Source of the DNA: Phytohalomonas tamaricis
Lineage (GTDB): Bacteria > Pseudomonadota > Gammaproteobacteria > Pseudomonadales > Halomonadaceae
Length of the DNA stretch: 64,000 nt
Reading direction: 5' to 3'
Assembly (NCBI RefSeq): GCF_003012345.1
Contig: NZ_PVRV01000024.1
Span: 496,001 to 560,000 of the forward strand
Part shown: positions 24,337 to 33,975 of the stretch, in pieces
Numbering within the stretch: the stretch's first letter is position 1
Layout: every line of letters begins with the position of its first letter
The notes under the pieces: model-generated
Databases searched by the model: none
The model's input: only the letters and a program-made list of their open reading frames with translations
Told to the model about the DNA's origin: nothing
Position numbers and translations under genes: made by a program

Positions 24337-25072
24337 CCTGGACCTCAACCTGTTCGTCTGTCATGCCAAAACGGCGCTTGCGCTGACTGAACGCTTCCAG
24401 CGCCTCATCAAACGCCTCAACTCCGAAATCAGGCCAGTACAACGGAGAAAAGTAAAGCTCGGCATAGGCCATCCGCCACAGCAGAAAGTTGCTGATCCGC
24501 TGCTCGCCACTGGTACGAATACATAAATCGACATCAGGCACATCGTCGATACGCATTTCGCTATCGAAACGTGCCTCATCAATATCGGCAGCAGCTAATT
24601 GCCCTCTTTCAACACGTTCGGCAAGGCGTTTAGCGGCCTGTGCAATATCCCACCGGCCACCATAGTTCACGGCAATAATTAAATGCAGCCCACTATTATC
24701 GCGAGTGAGCGCTTCCGCTTTCCCAATCGCCTTTTGCAAGGAATTTGGCAGCCGCTCTCGTTCGCCGATAATACTCAAGCGAATGCCATTTCTATGTAGG
24801 CGATTAATTTCACGTCGGAGAGCGATGATGAACAGCTCCATCAAGGCGCTCACTTCCTGCGAAGGCCGTTTCCAGTTTTCACTGGAGAAGGCAAACAGAG
24901 TAACCGCCTCAAGCTTTCGCTCGGCAGCACGCTGAATGACCGCGCGTACGGATTCAACACCCGCATGATGGCCACGTATACCCGATAACCCCCGAGCTTT
25001 CGCCCAGCGGTTGTTTCCATCCATGATAATGGCCACATGGCGTGGCGCTCTAGACGCATATGATGACGTCAT
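24329..25072 (-). CDS. uppS: Undecaprenyl pyrophosphate synthase
   Basis: Cis-prenyltransferase that extends farnesyl-PP to undecaprenyl-PP, the lipid carrier for peptidoglycan and O-antigen. The 247 aa contain HVAIIMDGNNRWAK with the catalytic Asp (near residue 18), GHHAGVESVR, FAFSSENWKRP, and the C-terminal DLCIRTSGEQRISNFLLW, all diagnostic. It follows frr by 45 nt including a GC-rich hairpin and overlaps cdsA. Confidence 0.97.
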   Translation of the reverse strand: MTSSYASRAPRHVAIIMDGNNRWAKARGLSGIRGHHAGVESVRAVIQRAAERKLEAVTLFAFSSENWKRPSQEVSALMELFIIALRREINRLHRNGIRLSIIGERERLPNSLQKAIGKAEALTRDNSGLHLIIAVNYGGRWDIAQAAKRLAERVERGQLAAADIDEARFDSEMRIDDVPDVDLCIRTSGEQRISNFLLWRMAYAELYFSPLYWPDFGVEAFDEALEAFSQRKRRFGMTDEQVEVQGA

Positions 25073-25090
25073 GAATACTCACATCAGCTA

Positions 25091-25108
25091 CGGGCGGCGG
25101 ACCGCCCG
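25091..25108 (-). other. GC-rich hairpin between frr and uppS
   Basis: CGGGCGG/CCGCCCG, a 7-bp perfect stem with a 4-nt loop, lies 9 nt after the frr stop. No T-run follows on either strand, so it is not a standard intrinsic terminator; it may stabilise or process the polycistronic mRNA. Confidence 0.35.
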
Positions 25109-25117
25109 CCGCCGTTA

Positions 25118-25675
25118 TTAGACCTGCATCAGGTCGTGTTCTTTTTGCTCCAGCAACTGATCGATCTCGGCAATATACTTATCCGTCAGTTTCTGGATAT
25201 CGTCTTGTGCCTGATGCTCTTCATCCTCAGAGATCTCTTTGCTCTTGAGAAGCCCCTTGGCATCGTTATTGGCATCCCGGCGAATATTGCGCACCGCAAC
25301 GCGTGCCTGCTCGGCCTCGCTTCTCGCCTGCTTTATGTAGGTTTTGCGCGTTTCTTCGGTCAGAGGCGGCATTGGCACACGAATCACGCTGCCTGCCGTC
25401 GACGGATTAAGGCCAAGATCAGCTTTCATGATCGCCTTTTCCACCTTAGGCACCATCGCCTTTTCCCAAGGCACTACCGCCAGTGTGCGCGCATCTTCTA
25501 CATTCACATTAGCCACTTGGCTAATCGGCATTTCCGAACCGTAGTACTCCACCCGCACCGCATCGAGGATGCTGGGGTGCGCTCGGCCTGTACGGATTTT
25601 ATGAAACGCGGTCTGAAGCGATTCAACGCTTTTGGACATGCGCGTTTCAGTATCCTTCTTGATATCGTTGATCAC
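25118..25675 (-). CDS. frr: Ribosome recycling factor
   Basis: Splits post-termination ribosomes together with EF-G. 185 aa, the usual length, beginning [13 protein letters not shown] and containing [13 protein letters not shown] and the long three-helix-bundle segments. The start codon is GTG (25673-25675), supported by alignment with E. coli MISDIRKDAEVRM and an AAGG site 9 nt upstream. It is 4 nt after pyrH. Confidence 0.97.
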   Translation of the reverse strand: MINDIKKDTETRMSKSVESLQTAFHKIRTGRAHPSILDAVRVEYYGSEMPISQVANVNVEDARTLAVVPWEKAMVPKVEKAIMKADLGLNPSTAGSVIRVPMPPLTEETRKTYIKQARSEAEQARVAVRNIRRDANNDAKGLLKSKEISEDEEHQAQDDIQKLTDKYIAEIDQLLEQKEHDLMQV

Positions 25676-25679
25676 GAGA

Positions 25680-26414
25680 TTAACCCTTGTCTATCAGCGT
25701 GCCTTCTTTTCCACCCATGACCAGATTCAATAACGCACCCGGCTTGGTCATATCAAATACGCGTACGGGCATGCCATGGTCACGCACTAGGCAGATAGCA
25801 GTCAAATCCATCACGCCCAGCTTCTGGTCGAGGACCTCATCGTAATGCAGACGCTCGTATTTTACCGCATCCGAATGCAGCACCGGATCCTTATCATAGA
25901 CACCATCGACCTTGGTCGCCTTGATGACCACATCGCCATCAATCTCGATACCACGTAGGCAGGCAGCAGAGTCGGTAGTAAAGAATGGATTACCTGTTCC
26001 CGCCGAGAAAATAACGACATCGCCTGACGTGAGATAGCGGATCGCCGTGCGTCGATCGTAATGCTCGACAACACCACTCATGGGAATGGCCGACATGACA
26101 CGCGAGCGAATATTGGAACGCTCAAGCGCATCACGCATCGCCAGCGCATTCATTACCGTCGCCAGCATCCCCATATGATCACCCGTGACACGCTCCATTC
26201 CGGCAGCATGCAACGCAGCACCACGGAACAGGTTACCGCCACCTATCACGATACCCACCTGGACACCGATACCTACCAACTGGCCAATCTCCAGCGCCAT
26301 GCGATCAAGAACCTTGGGATCGATACCGAACTCATGTTCGCCCGTCAAGGCTTCTCCGGACAACTTGAGCAGGATGCGCTTGTACTTGGCGCTACGATCG
26401 GTATTGGGGGGCAT
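25680..26414 (-). CDS. pyrH: UMP kinase PyrH
   Basis: Hexameric kinase that phosphorylates UMP to UDP; essential for pyrimidine nucleotides and cell-envelope UDP-sugars. 244 aa of the amino-acid-kinase fold with [38 protein letters not shown] and [15 protein letters not shown] 26412-26414 is chosen because AGGAG lies 7 nt upstream and the conserved N-terminus follows; the frame is open for 30 more codons upstream. A perfect 12-bp hairpin lies between tsf and this gene. Confidence 0.97.
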   Translation of the reverse strand: MPPNTDRSAKYKRILLKLSGEALTGEHEFGIDPKVLDRMALEIGQLVGIGVQVGIVIGGGNLFRGAALHAAGMERVTGDHMGMLATVMNALAMRDALERSNIRSRVMSAIPMSGVVEHYDRRTAIRYLTSGDVVIFSAGTGNPFFTTDSAACLRGIEIDGDVVIKATKVDGVYDKDPVLHSDAVKYERLHYDEVLDQKLGVMDLTAICLVRDHGMPVRVFDMTKPGALLNLVMGGKEGTLIDKG

Positions 26415-26521
26415 GGACACTCTCCTAGAGCTAGCTGGGTCTAAAAATGGCTGAACCGCCGACGGGGTTCTGATGTTGCTTGTCATCTGAGCACTGGCAG
26501 ACAACGCTGGAACCGGATACG

Positions 26522-26549
26522 CAATGGCGTGCGCAAGCGCACGCCATTG
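26522..26549 (-). other. Perfect 12-bp hairpin between tsf and pyrH
   Basis: CAATGGCGTGCG pairs with CGCACGCCATTG around a 4-nt loop. Neither side has a T-run, so it is unlikely to be a plain intrinsic terminator. A 10-bp palindrome, ACGTTAACGT, follows at 26552-26561. The 220-nt gap otherwise shows no gene. Confidence 0.55.
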
Positions 26550-26634
26550 ATACGTTAACGTTCACGAAAACAAGCTCAAACAAGGAAGACTTTCCTGTCG
26601 CTTATTTTAGTAAACATGCAGTCACATCGCCCTG

Positions 26635-27504
26635 TTAGCTGCGGCGTGCCTGTTCCATAACTTCCTTGGCGAAATCAACTTCTTCCTTCTCGATGCCTTC
26701 ACCGACTTCAAAACGTAGAAAGCTTAACACTTCGCCACCAGCAGTCTTTGCATATTCGGCGACGCTGGTATTCGGGTCTTTGACGAAAGGCTGGTTTACC
26801 AGACTATTCTCGGCCAGATACTTCTTAAGACGACCCTGTACCATTTTCTCGGCGATTTCAGCAGGCTTACCCGCCATATCCGGCTGAGCCAGGATAATTG
26901 CCTTTTCCTTGTCGAGAATTTCCTGAGGCATGTCTTCAGGACGCGCAACCGCTGGATTGATCGCCGCGACATGCATCGCTATGTCACGCGCGACATCTGC
27001 ATTGCCACCCTTCAGCACGGTGATAGTGCCGATGCGGTCACCATGGACGTAAGCACCTACGATGCCATCCTGAGGCGCTTCTACGACAGCGGCACGGCGT
27101 ACGCTGATATTTTCGCCAATCTTCTGCACCAGTTGCACACGCGCTTCTTCGAGCTCGCCTTCCATGACCACAGCAATATCCTCATTTTTAGTATCGAGGA
27201 TTTTGTTGGCCACTTCATTGGCGAAGTTCTTGAAATTCTCGTCCCGTGCAACAAAGTCAGTTTCAGAGTTGACTTCAAGCATGACGGCAACACGGCCATC
27301 TTCGGAAACACGGGCCAGGATCGCACCTTCAGCGGCAACACGGCCAGCTTTCTTGGCGGACTTCAGACCGGCATTCTTGCGCAGATCGTCGATAGCTTGC
27401 TCGATGTCACCGTTAGCCTCGGTCAGAGCTTTCTTGCACTCCATCATACCGAGCCCGGTACGTTCACGGAGTTCTTTGACCAGAGATGCGCTGATAGCTG
27501 CCAT
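26635..27504 (-). CDS. tsf: Elongation factor Ts
   Basis: Nucleotide exchange factor that recharges EF-Tu with GTP. 289 aa; N-terminal UBA-like domain with [19 protein letters not shown], then the core with [16 protein letters not shown] 27502-27504 with an AGAGG site gives MAAISASLV; 21 additional in-frame codons upstream are not part of the family. Follows rpsB after a strong terminator/attenuator. Confidence 0.97.
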   Translation of the reverse strand: MAAISASLVKELRERTGLGMMECKKALTEANGDIEQAIDDLRKNAGLKSAKKAGRVAAEGAILARVSEDGRVAVMLEVNSETDFVARDENFKNFANEVANKILDTKNEDIAVVMEGELEEARVQLVQKIGENISVRRAAVVEAPQDGIVGAYVHGDRIGTITVLKGGNADVARDIAMHVAAINPAVARPEDMPQEILDKEKAIILAQPDMAGKPAEIAEKMVQGRLKKYLAENSLVNQPFVKDPNTSVAEYAKTAGGEVLSFLRFEVGEGIEKEEVDFAKEVMEQARRS

Positions 27505-27664
27505 ATCTAGAACCTCTGTTGATCGTCTGTTTCGTTCCATGCCACGTTCAGTCTTCATCTGTCTCATACAGACTAAAGAACGGATACGCGCGCTATGGAA
27601 TGCATTGTAACTTGAGAAGCATCGTGGTGAACGACGTCATTTTGATGACATCTGCCACGTGTTC

Positions 27665-27690
27665 AAAAAAGGGGGCCTAGGCCCCCTTTT
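27665..27690 (-). terminator. Palindromic intrinsic terminator/attenuator between rpsB and tsf
   Basis: Minus-strand sequence forms AAAAGGGGGCC/GGCCCCCTTTT around a minimal centre, a 24-bp perfect palindrome, followed by a run of six T. It has the form of a standard intrinsic terminator, and placement between rpsB and tsf suggests partial termination that lowers tsf relative to rpsB. Confidence 0.8.
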
Positions 27691-27742
27691 GACTCTTACC
27701 GGAAACGGCATACTACCGATTCAGATAGAGCCATGACTTGGC

Positions 27743-28471
27743 TTACTCGGAAGCTTCAGTCGTTTCTTCGACTTCGACGAAGTCATCCGCACGGCCTTCT
27801 TTAGCCTTGCCACATGCATTGGCGATTGCCTGCACGTAGATCTGGATGGCACGAATGGAGTCATCGTTACCCGGGATGACATAATCCACGCCATCGGGGT
27901 TGGAGTTACTATCTACAACGCCAATGACAGGAATGCCCAGCTTGTTGGCTTCGTTGATAGCAATACGTTCGTGATCGACGTCGATAACGAACATCGCATC
28001 GGGCAGGCCGCCCATGCTCTTGATACCACCAATGGAACGCTCAAGCTTTTCCTGCTCACGCGTGGCCATCAGAACTTCTTTCTTGGTCAACTTCTCGAAA
28101 GTACCATCTTCATGCATGGCTTCGAGTTCACGCAGACGCTTGATGGACTGACGAATGGTCTTGTAGTTCGTCAGCATGCCACCGAGCCAACGGTGATTGA
28201 CAAACGGCTGACCAACGCGGTTTGCTTCTTCGGCAATGATCTTGCTCGCTGCACGCTTGGTGCCGACGAACATGATCTTGTTGTTGTTTTCAGCCATTTT
28301 CTCAACAATGGAAACGGCTTCATTCAACGCCGGCAGAGTGTGCTCGAGGTTGATGATATGAATCTTATTGCGGGCGCCGAAAATGTACTTGCTCATTTTC
28401 GGGTTCCAGTATTTGGTCTGGTGGCCGAAGTGGGCACCTGCCTTGAGCAGGTCACGCATATTAACTGACAT
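27743..28471 (-). CDS. rpsB: 30S ribosomal protein S2
   Basis: Small-subunit protein at the platform, needed for S1 binding. 242 aa (E. coli 241) starting [19 protein letters not shown], with [26 protein letters not shown] and [16 protein letters not shown] 28469-28471 follows AGGAGAG. First gene of the translation segment tsf-pyrH-frr downstream. Probably autoregulated through its leader, as in E. coli; that is inference here. Confidence 0.98.
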   Translation of the reverse strand: MSVNMRDLLKAGAHFGHQTKYWNPKMSKYIFGARNKIHIINLEHTLPALNEAVSIVEKMAENNNKIMFVGTKRAASKIIAEEANRVGQPFVNHRWLGGMLTNYKTIRQSIKRLRELEAMHEDGTFEKLTKKEVLMATREQEKLERSIGGIKSMGGLPDAMFVIDVDHERIAINEANKLGIPVIGVVDSNSNPDGVDYVIPGNDDSIRAIQIYVQAIANACGKAKEGRADDFVEVEETTEASE

Positions 28472-28670
28472 TGATGACTCTCCTGAGTATCGGGTTACGC
28501 CTCCACGCACCCCATGGATCCGACCGCTCGCGCGGCACCCGGGACCATGTGTCGGTACGTGTGTGTCGTTGGATGTGCACTTTTGCTACCTATCGGTCAC
28601 CCTTGCTTCTGCCCTTCGCCCTAGATCAGGGTAGATGTTCAAGAAGCAAGCACACGATTGCAGTAAAGCG
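28472..28670 (-). promoter_or_regulatory. Candidate rpsB 5' leader (S2 autoregulatory region)
   Basis: About 200 nt of leader between the predicted promoter and the rpsB ATG, with no gene. The last 45 nt read GGGTGCGTGGAGG, then GTAACCCGATACTC and the ribosome site, where GGGT can pair with ACCC. Gammaproteobacterial rpsB messages carry a structured S2-binding leader (the t44 type); I infer that role from position and this local pairing, not from a covariance match. Confidence 0.4.
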
Positions 28671-28676
28671 CGCGGC

Positions 28677-28705
28677 TTTATACCATACATCGCTTTAAAG
28701 ATGAA
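28677..28705 (-). promoter_or_regulatory. Candidate rpsB promoter with GC-rich discriminator
   Basis: Minus-strand TATAAA (28677-28682) is followed directly by GCCGCGCG, the GC-rich discriminator typical of stringently controlled ribosomal promoters. A weak -35 (TTCATC) lies 17 nt upstream. The -10 is convincing; the -35 is not. Confidence 0.42.
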
Positions 28706-28785
28706 GCAGCCTCCGCCATGTGATCATCAGCCTACGCTTCTCTCATACTGCGCGGATGGCTATCACGTTCCTAATCCGGGTCCCC

Positions 28786-29574
28786 ATGAATATTCCCATC
28801 AATACTCCTGAAGATATCGAAAAGCTCCGCATCGCAGGGCGCTTGGCCGCGAACGTACTGGAAATGATCGGGCCCCACGTCAAGGCTGGTGTCAGCACCG
28901 GCGAGCTCGACCGTCTCTGTCACGATTATATTGTCAACGAACAGGGCGCCATTCCGGCCTCGCTCAACTACCACGGCTTCCCGAAGTCGATCTGCACCTC
29001 GATCAACCACGTCGTCTGCCACGGTATTCCCGATTTCAACAAGAAGCTCAAGAAAGGCGATATCATAAATATCGACCTGGCCGTAATAAAGGATGGCTAC
29101 TATGGCGACACCAGCAAGATGTTCGTCATCGGCGAAACCATCCAGGGCGAGCGCCTGTCGCGTGTCACTCAGGAGTGTCTGTACGAGGCGATGAAAATCA
29201 TGCGTCCCGGCACTATGCTCTCCGATATCGGCCGTGTCATTCAGCATCACGCCCAGGCCCACGGCTACAGCGTGGTACGCGATTTCTGCGGTCACGGCCT
29301 CGGCAAGAATTACCATGAAGAACCTCAGGTGCTGCATTATGACGGTTATGATAAAAAAACCGATGCTGAGCTGCTCGAAGGCATGTGCCTGACAGTCGAG
29401 CCGATGATCAATACGGGCGACTATCGCACCAAGGTCCTCAGAGACGGCTGGACCGCTGTCACTCGGGACAGAGGGCTTTCGGCCCAGTGGGAACACACGC
29501 TGATCATCACTGCAACGGGCATTGAAGTTACGACAGCAAGAGCCGAGGAAGACTTGTCCTTTTTAACGCAGTAA
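28786..29574 (+). CDS. map: Methionine aminopeptidase, type I
   Basis: Removes the N-terminal Met from nascent proteins. 262 aa with all five metal ligands: Asp97 (NIDLAV), Asp108 (YYGDTSK), His170 (CGHGLGKNYHEEP), Glu205 (CLTVEPMI) and Glu236 (AQWEHT). ATG 28786 gives the family start MNIPINTPEDIEKLR; 22 further upstream codons are open but not conserved. It diverges from rpsB, as in E. coli and Pseudomonas. Confidence 0.97.
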   Translation: MNIPINTPEDIEKLRIAGRLAANVLEMIGPHVKAGVSTGELDRLCHDYIVNEQGAIPASLNYHGFPKSICTSINHVVCHGIPDFNKKLKKGDIINIDLAVIKDGYYGDTSKMFVIGETIQGERLSRVTQECLYEAMKIMRPGTMLSDIGRVIQHHAQAHGYSVVRDFCGHGLGKNYHEEPQVLHYDGYDKKTDAELLEGMCLTVEPMINTGDYRTKVLRDGWTAVTRDRGLSAQWEHTLIITATGIEVTTARAEEDLSFLTQ

Positions 29575-29623
29575 CTCTGTAAATATGCAGCAATGGGCAC
29601 GATGACATGGAACGGTCGCCAGC

Positions 29624-29670
29624 AGGCATAGGATATGCCTTACCCATGAGCTAGACGAATAAATGTCTAG
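29624..29670. repeat. Two inverted repeats between map and glnD
   Basis: AGGCATA/TATGCCT with a 3-nt loop (29624-29640) and CTAGAC/GTCTAG with an 8-nt loop (29651-29670) followed by TTT. They may be a weak map terminator plus glnD control site; neither is strong. Confidence 0.3.
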
Positions 29671-29709
29671 TTTGGCAACACTCTCAATGTCCAGCCGAGA
29701 ACCGCGTCG

Positions 29710-32397
29710 ATGTTATTGCACCACTACCGCTTTGTGCCCGACGACACCTTGTTCGACGTTAAGGCATTTCGCCGCGAGTTGGCCGAGTCGCGGTCACAGA
29801 TCCCGCTTTTTAAGCGGGCGCTCGCTACCGTCAGCCAACGACTTGACGACCGTTTCAAGGCAGGCGTGGATATTCGCGATCTGATTCACGGTCGTGCCTG
29901 GTGCCTGGATCAGCTGCTCAGCGTTGCATGGGAGCGGCTGGCCTGGCCTGATGATGGCATTGCCCTGCTTGCCGTCGGCGGTTATGGCCGTGGCGAGTTG
30001 CATCCGCACTCCGATATCGATCTGTTGATGCTGTTAGAGAAGGATGATGACTATCCTTATCGTGAGTCGCTGACGGCTTTCATTACTTTCCTGTGGGATA
30101 TCGGTCTTGAGATCGGCCATAGCGTACGCTCGTTGAACGATTGCGTACGTGAATCACATGATGATGTCACGATTATCACCAATCTTCTGGAAACTCGCAC
30201 GCTTGCCGGCCCCGAACGGCTACGCGACACCATGCGGGCATTAACCGCTCCGGACCAAATGTGGCCAAGCGATACCTTCTTCGAGGCCAAGTGGCAGGAA
30301 CAGATCACTCGTCATTACAAGTTTAATAACTCGGAATACCATCTCGAGCCCAACCTCAAGAGCTCGCCGGGTGGGTTACGTGATATTCAGATGATTGGCT
30401 GGGTCGGCAAGCGTCATTTCGGCGCACGCATGATTGAGGAAATGGTAGCGCGCGGTTTCATGACCGACAGCGAGCTGCGCATCGTCAGCCAAGGCCGTGC
30501 CTTCCTATGGCAGGTGCGTTACGCGCTGCATATGCTGACCGGGCGCGCCGAAGACCGTCTGCTGTTTGATCAGCAGCGCGCCATTGCTGAATTGTTCGGC
30601 TACCAGGATACGCTGGAGCGATTAGCTGTAGAGCATTTCATGCGTCGTTACTATCGCACGGTCACCACACTGGCCGAACTGAGCGATATGCTGCTGCAGC
30701 ATTTCGATGAGCGTATCCTGCGTGCCGAAGAAATTCCCGAAATCAAGCCTCTCAACAAGCGCTTCGAGATCCACGGCGGATATATCCAGGCACGCCACCC
30801 TAATGTTTTTAAGCGCCGGCCTTCGGCACTGCTCGAACTATTCCTGCTGATGGCACAACATCCGGAAATAGAAGGCGTACGCGCCGAGACGATTCGTCTG
30901 ATCCGTGATCATCGCCACCTGATCGATGAAACGTTTCGCCATGACTTGCGCAATCAAAGCTTGTTCATGGAGCTGTTGCGCAGTGGGGGCAATGTCGCTC
31001 TACAGCTTCAGCTAATGGCCCGCTACGGCGTACTCGGCAAGTACCTTCCCGAGTTCGGTCGTGCCGTTGGCCTCATGCAGCACGACCTGTTCCATCTCTA
31101 TACCGTCGATGCGCATACATTGAGACTGCTTGAAGGCCTGCAATCCTTTCGTACTCTGAAAGGGCGTGAGGCTTTCCCTATCTGCGCTCAACTGATGCCG
31201 CAATTGCCCAAGCTTGAGCTGTTGTGGATCGCCGGGCTCTACCACGATATTGGCAAGGGACGTGGCGGCGATCACTCTCTGCTGGGCGCTGCCGATGCAG
31301 AAATCTTCTGTCAACGCCACGGACTATCACGACGTGATACTCATCTGGTGTACTGGTTAATCGAGCACCACCTGCTGATGTCGACAGTCGCCCAAAAGCG
31401 CGATATCGCCGACCCGGAGGTGATTGGTGAATTCGCTGAGGCTGTACGTGACGAAGTTCATCTCGATTATCTTTATATCCTCACCGTCGCCGACATCAAT
31501 GCTACCAACTCCTCACTGTGGAACGGCTGGCGTGCCTCGCTGCTGCGCCAGCTGTATTCCGAGACACGACGCGCTCTGCGACGCGGTCTGGAAAACCCAT
31601 TCGACAAGAGCGAATGGATTAATGAAACCCGTGAAGAAGCCCGTGCTCTGCTGAGCGGCATGGGAGAGGATCTCGCTGCGACCGATGCGCTATGGCATAC
31701 CCTTGGCGATGACTATTTTCTGCAATATTCGCCCAGCGAAATTGTCTGGCACACCCAGGGTGTCCTCGCGGCGGGCACCGAGACCATGCCTCTGATCTTG
31801 ATCAGTGCCCCCACCGCCGACATGACCGAAGGTGGCACAAAGGTCTTCATTCACACCCGCTCGGTCAATAATCTATTTGCGGCGACAGCGGCTGCGCTGG
31901 AGCAGTTGGGCCTGTCTATCCATGATGCACGCATCGCCACCTCCAGCAATGACTGGTCGCTCAACACGTTCATTTTGCTCGATGACCAAGGTGAGCCGAT
32001 TCGTGACCCGGCAAGGGTGAATGAAATCCACACCCATCTGGTAGAAGAGCTTGACGATCCTGATGATTACCCGCGCATCGTCAAGCGTCATACGTCACGC
32101 CAGCTCAAGCATTTTCGCGTACCCACCCGCGTCACGCTCAGCCACGATGAAGCCAATGAGCGCACCGTACTCGAGCTTATCGCGGCTGACCGTCCTGGCC
32201 TGCTGGCACGTGTGGGTCGCATCTTCATGGAATTCGACATTTCACTTTCAGGGGCAAAGATCGCCACGCTGGGTGAACGCGTCGAGGATATTTTCTTTAT
32301 TACCGGTCCCGATGGCAGCGCACTGACCGATAGCGTCATGCAGGCGAATCTGCGTCAGCGACTATGCGAGGTACTCAATGCCGAAGTCGGCGTTTGA
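29710..32397 (+). CDS. glnD: Bifunctional uridylyltransferase/uridylyl-removing enzyme GlnD
   Basis: Primary nitrogen sensor: uridylylates PII when glutamine is low and removes UMP when it is high. 895 aa: nucleotidyltransferase domain with GGYGRGELHPHSDIDLL (near 91-107), PII-UTase linker, HD domain with GLYHDIGKGRGGDHS (near 508) that does the removal, and two C-terminal ACT domains (about 700-780 and 820-895) that bind glutamine. All catalytic motifs are intact. Follows map by 135 nt; this order is common in relatives. Confidence 0.97.
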   Translation: MLLHHYRFVPDDTLFDVKAFRRELAESRSQIPLFKRALATVSQRLDDRFKAGVDIRDLIHGRAWCLDQLLSVAWERLAWPDDGIALLAVGGYGRGELHPHSDIDLLMLLEKDDDYPYRESLTAFITFLWDIGLEIGHSVRSLNDCVRESHDDVTIITNLLETRTLAGPERLRDTMRALTAPDQMWPSDTFFEAKWQEQITRHYKFNNSEYHLEPNLKSSPGGLRDIQMIGWVGKRHFGARMIEEMVARGFMTDSELRIVSQGRAFLWQVRYALHMLTGRAEDRLLFDQQRAIAELFGYQDTLERLAVEHFMRRYYRTVTTLAELSDMLLQHFDERILRAEEIPEIKPLNKRFEIHGGYIQARHPNVFKRRPSALLELFLLMAQHPEIEGVRAETIRLIRDHRHLIDETFRHDLRNQSLFMELLRSGGNVALQLQLMARYGVLGKYLPEFGRAVGLMQHDLFHLYTVDAHTLRLLEGLQSFRTLKGREAFPICAQLMPQLPKLELLWIAGLYHDIGKGRGGDHSLLGAADAEIFCQRHGLSRRDTHLVYWLIEHHLLMSTVAQKRDIADPEVIGEFAEAVRDEVHLDYLYILTVADINATNSSLWNGWRASLLRQLYSETRRALRRGLENPFDKSEWINETREEARALLSGMGEDLAATDALWHTLGDDYFLQYSPSEIVWHTQGVLAAGTETMPLILISAPTADMTEGGTKVFIHTRSVNNLFAATAAALEQLGLSIHDARIATSSNDWSLNTFILLDDQGEPIRDPARVNEIHTHLVEELDDPDDYPRIVKRHTSRQLKHFRVPTRVTLSHDEANERTVLELIAADRPGLLARVGRIFMEFDISLSGAKIATLGERVEDIFFITGPDGSALTDSVMQANLRQRLCEVLNAEVGV

Positions 32398-32477
32398 GCA
32401 CCGCGCCTGGCTTGCCTATAATCGAGCGCTTTGCGCCACTGAAAGCATCGAACCTCGGCATACTGCATTGGATTCTC

Positions 32478-32840
32478 ATGATAACGCTTTACGGACTTAA
32501 GAACTGTGACACCTGTCGCAAGGCACGGCGGGCGCTTGCATCACACAATGTGGATATTCACTTTGTCGATCTGCGCGCTGAAGGTATCGACGATCAACAG
32601 CTTGACCGTTTTCTTCACGAAGCAGGCTGGCAGCGCCTACTGAACAAACAGAGCACCACCTGGCGCAGTCTGGACGATAGCGACAAGCAGAACATTGACG
32701 AAGCCAAGGCAAGACAGCTGTTGCGTAATCACCCGACGCTGATCAAGCGCCCGTTGCTTGATAGCGGTGAAAGCCTTGTGGTCGGGTTCGATGCTGACCG
32801 CTATGACGCCTTGGCAGAAGCGGCCAAGACATCGCATTAA
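32478..32840 (+). CDS. yffB: ArsC/Spx-family protein YffB
   Basis: Small thioredoxin-fold protein of the arsenate reductase/Spx family, 120 aa, cellular role unsettled. Begins MITLYGLKNCDTC with a CDTC pair (residues 10-13); LNKQSTTWR and IKRPLLD are family blocks and closely match E. coli YffB. ATG 32478 is chosen; the frame is open 38 codons further but without homology. It precedes dapD by 51 nt; E. coli YffB is likewise next to dapE, so the diaminopimelate association is conserved. Confidence 0.9.
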   Translation: MITLYGLKNCDTCRKARRALASHNVDIHFVDLRAEGIDDQQLDRFLHEAGWQRLLNKQSTTWRSLDDSDKQNIDEAKARQLLRNHPTLIKRPLLDSGESLVVGFDADRYDALAEAAKTSH

Positions 32841-32891
32841 ATACGCGTGCCATCTGGCGCTATTTCAGAATTGAATCAAAGAGGATTTTTC

Positions 32892-33917
32892 ATGCAAAGT
32901 TTTGCGCTAGGTATCGGCTCTCAGAACAGCCAGGGCGACTGGCTTGAAGTGTACTACCCTGCCCCCCTAATAAACCCTGATGCAGCACTGATCGATGCCG
33001 CTCGCCAAGCCTTGGGCGCGCCGGAGGGCACTACTGCCACCAGCTTCCTGCCCGAACACTGTGACACCCTCGCCCATGCGCTACAACAGGCAGGAAATAC
33101 TGAGCAGGCTGAACTCACCGCTACGTTAAAAGCCAGCCAGCGCCCCCTTGTCGCCATGTTCATCGATGCTGACCAGGCGCCACAGAGCGTGCCTGAAGTC
33201 TATTTGAAGCTCCACCTGCTTTCTCACCGTCTGGTCAAGCCACATGGTGTCACATTGGACGGTATGTTCGGCCTTCTCAAAAATATCGCCTGGACCAGTG
33301 AAGGCCCAATCGATATCGAAGAGCTACCGGCTCGTCGTCTCAAGGCCCGTCTGGAGGGTCGTGCATTATCCGTCGACTGCGTCGACAAGTTCCCTAAGAT
33401 GACAGATTACGTCGTGCCCAAGGGCGTACGCATCGCCGATACCGCCCGCGTGCGGTTGGGCGCCTATCTAGGTGAAGGCACCACCGTCATGCACGAAGGG
33501 TTCTGCAACTTCAATGCCGGCACCGAAGGGCCCGGAATGGTCGAAGGACGCATTTCTGCTGGCGTCATGCTCGGCAAGGGCTCCGATCTAGGCGGCGGTG
33601 CTTCGACCATGGGCACCCTCTCCGGCGGTGGCAACATTGTCATCGGCACTGGCGAGAACTGCCTGATTGGCGCCAACGCTGGCATCGGTATCCCGCTGGG
33701 TGATCGTTGCACCGTCGAAGCTGGGCTTTATATCACCGCCGGTGCCAAGGTTGCTGTCCTAGATGATCACGGCGACGTTGTAACTACCGTTGCCGCACGT
33801 GACCTGGCCGGTCAGAGCGACTTGCAGTTCATTCGCCACTCCATCACTGGACGTCTTGAGTGCCGCACCAACAAGAGTGCCATCGCACTTAACGAAGCGC
33901 TCCACGCGCATAATTGA
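32892..33917 (+). CDS. dapD: 2,3,4,5-tetrahydropyridine-2,6-dicarboxylate N-succinyltransferase
   Basis: Succinyl-CoA-dependent step of lysine/diaminopimelate synthesis. 341 aa, the long Pseudomonas-type DapD rather than the 274-aa enterobacterial form: a distinct N-terminal domain (1-170) and a hexapeptide beta-helix with TVMHEGFCNFNAGTEG and GGGASTMGTLSGGG. ATG 32892 follows AGAGGA by 6-7 nt. Followed after 58 nt by dapE, two steps later in the same pathway. The aminotransferase gene dapC, common near here in pseudomonads, is absent. Confidence 0.95.
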   Translation: MQSFALGIGSQNSQGDWLEVYYPAPLINPDAALIDAARQALGAPEGTTATSFLPEHCDTLAHALQQAGNTEQAELTATLKASQRPLVAMFIDADQAPQSVPEVYLKLHLLSHRLVKPHGVTLDGMFGLLKNIAWTSEGPIDIEELPARRLKARLEGRALSVDCVDKFPKMTDYVVPKGVRIADTARVRLGAYLGEGTTVMHEGFCNFNAGTEGPGMVEGRISAGVMLGKGSDLGGGASTMGTLSGGGNIVIGTGENCLIGANAGIGIPLGDRCTVEAGLYITAGAKVAVLDDHGDVVTTVAARDLAGQSDLQFIRHSITGRLECRTNKSAIALNEALHAHN

Positions 33918-33975
33918 TCCTTGAACACCGCCGGACAGCCGGCGGTGCGTCACATGCACTTGACCGGAATCGCCA

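Noticed and set aside
28771-29496. 241-codon minus-strand ORF
   Set aside because: Antisense to map with all five metal ligands intact; shadow.
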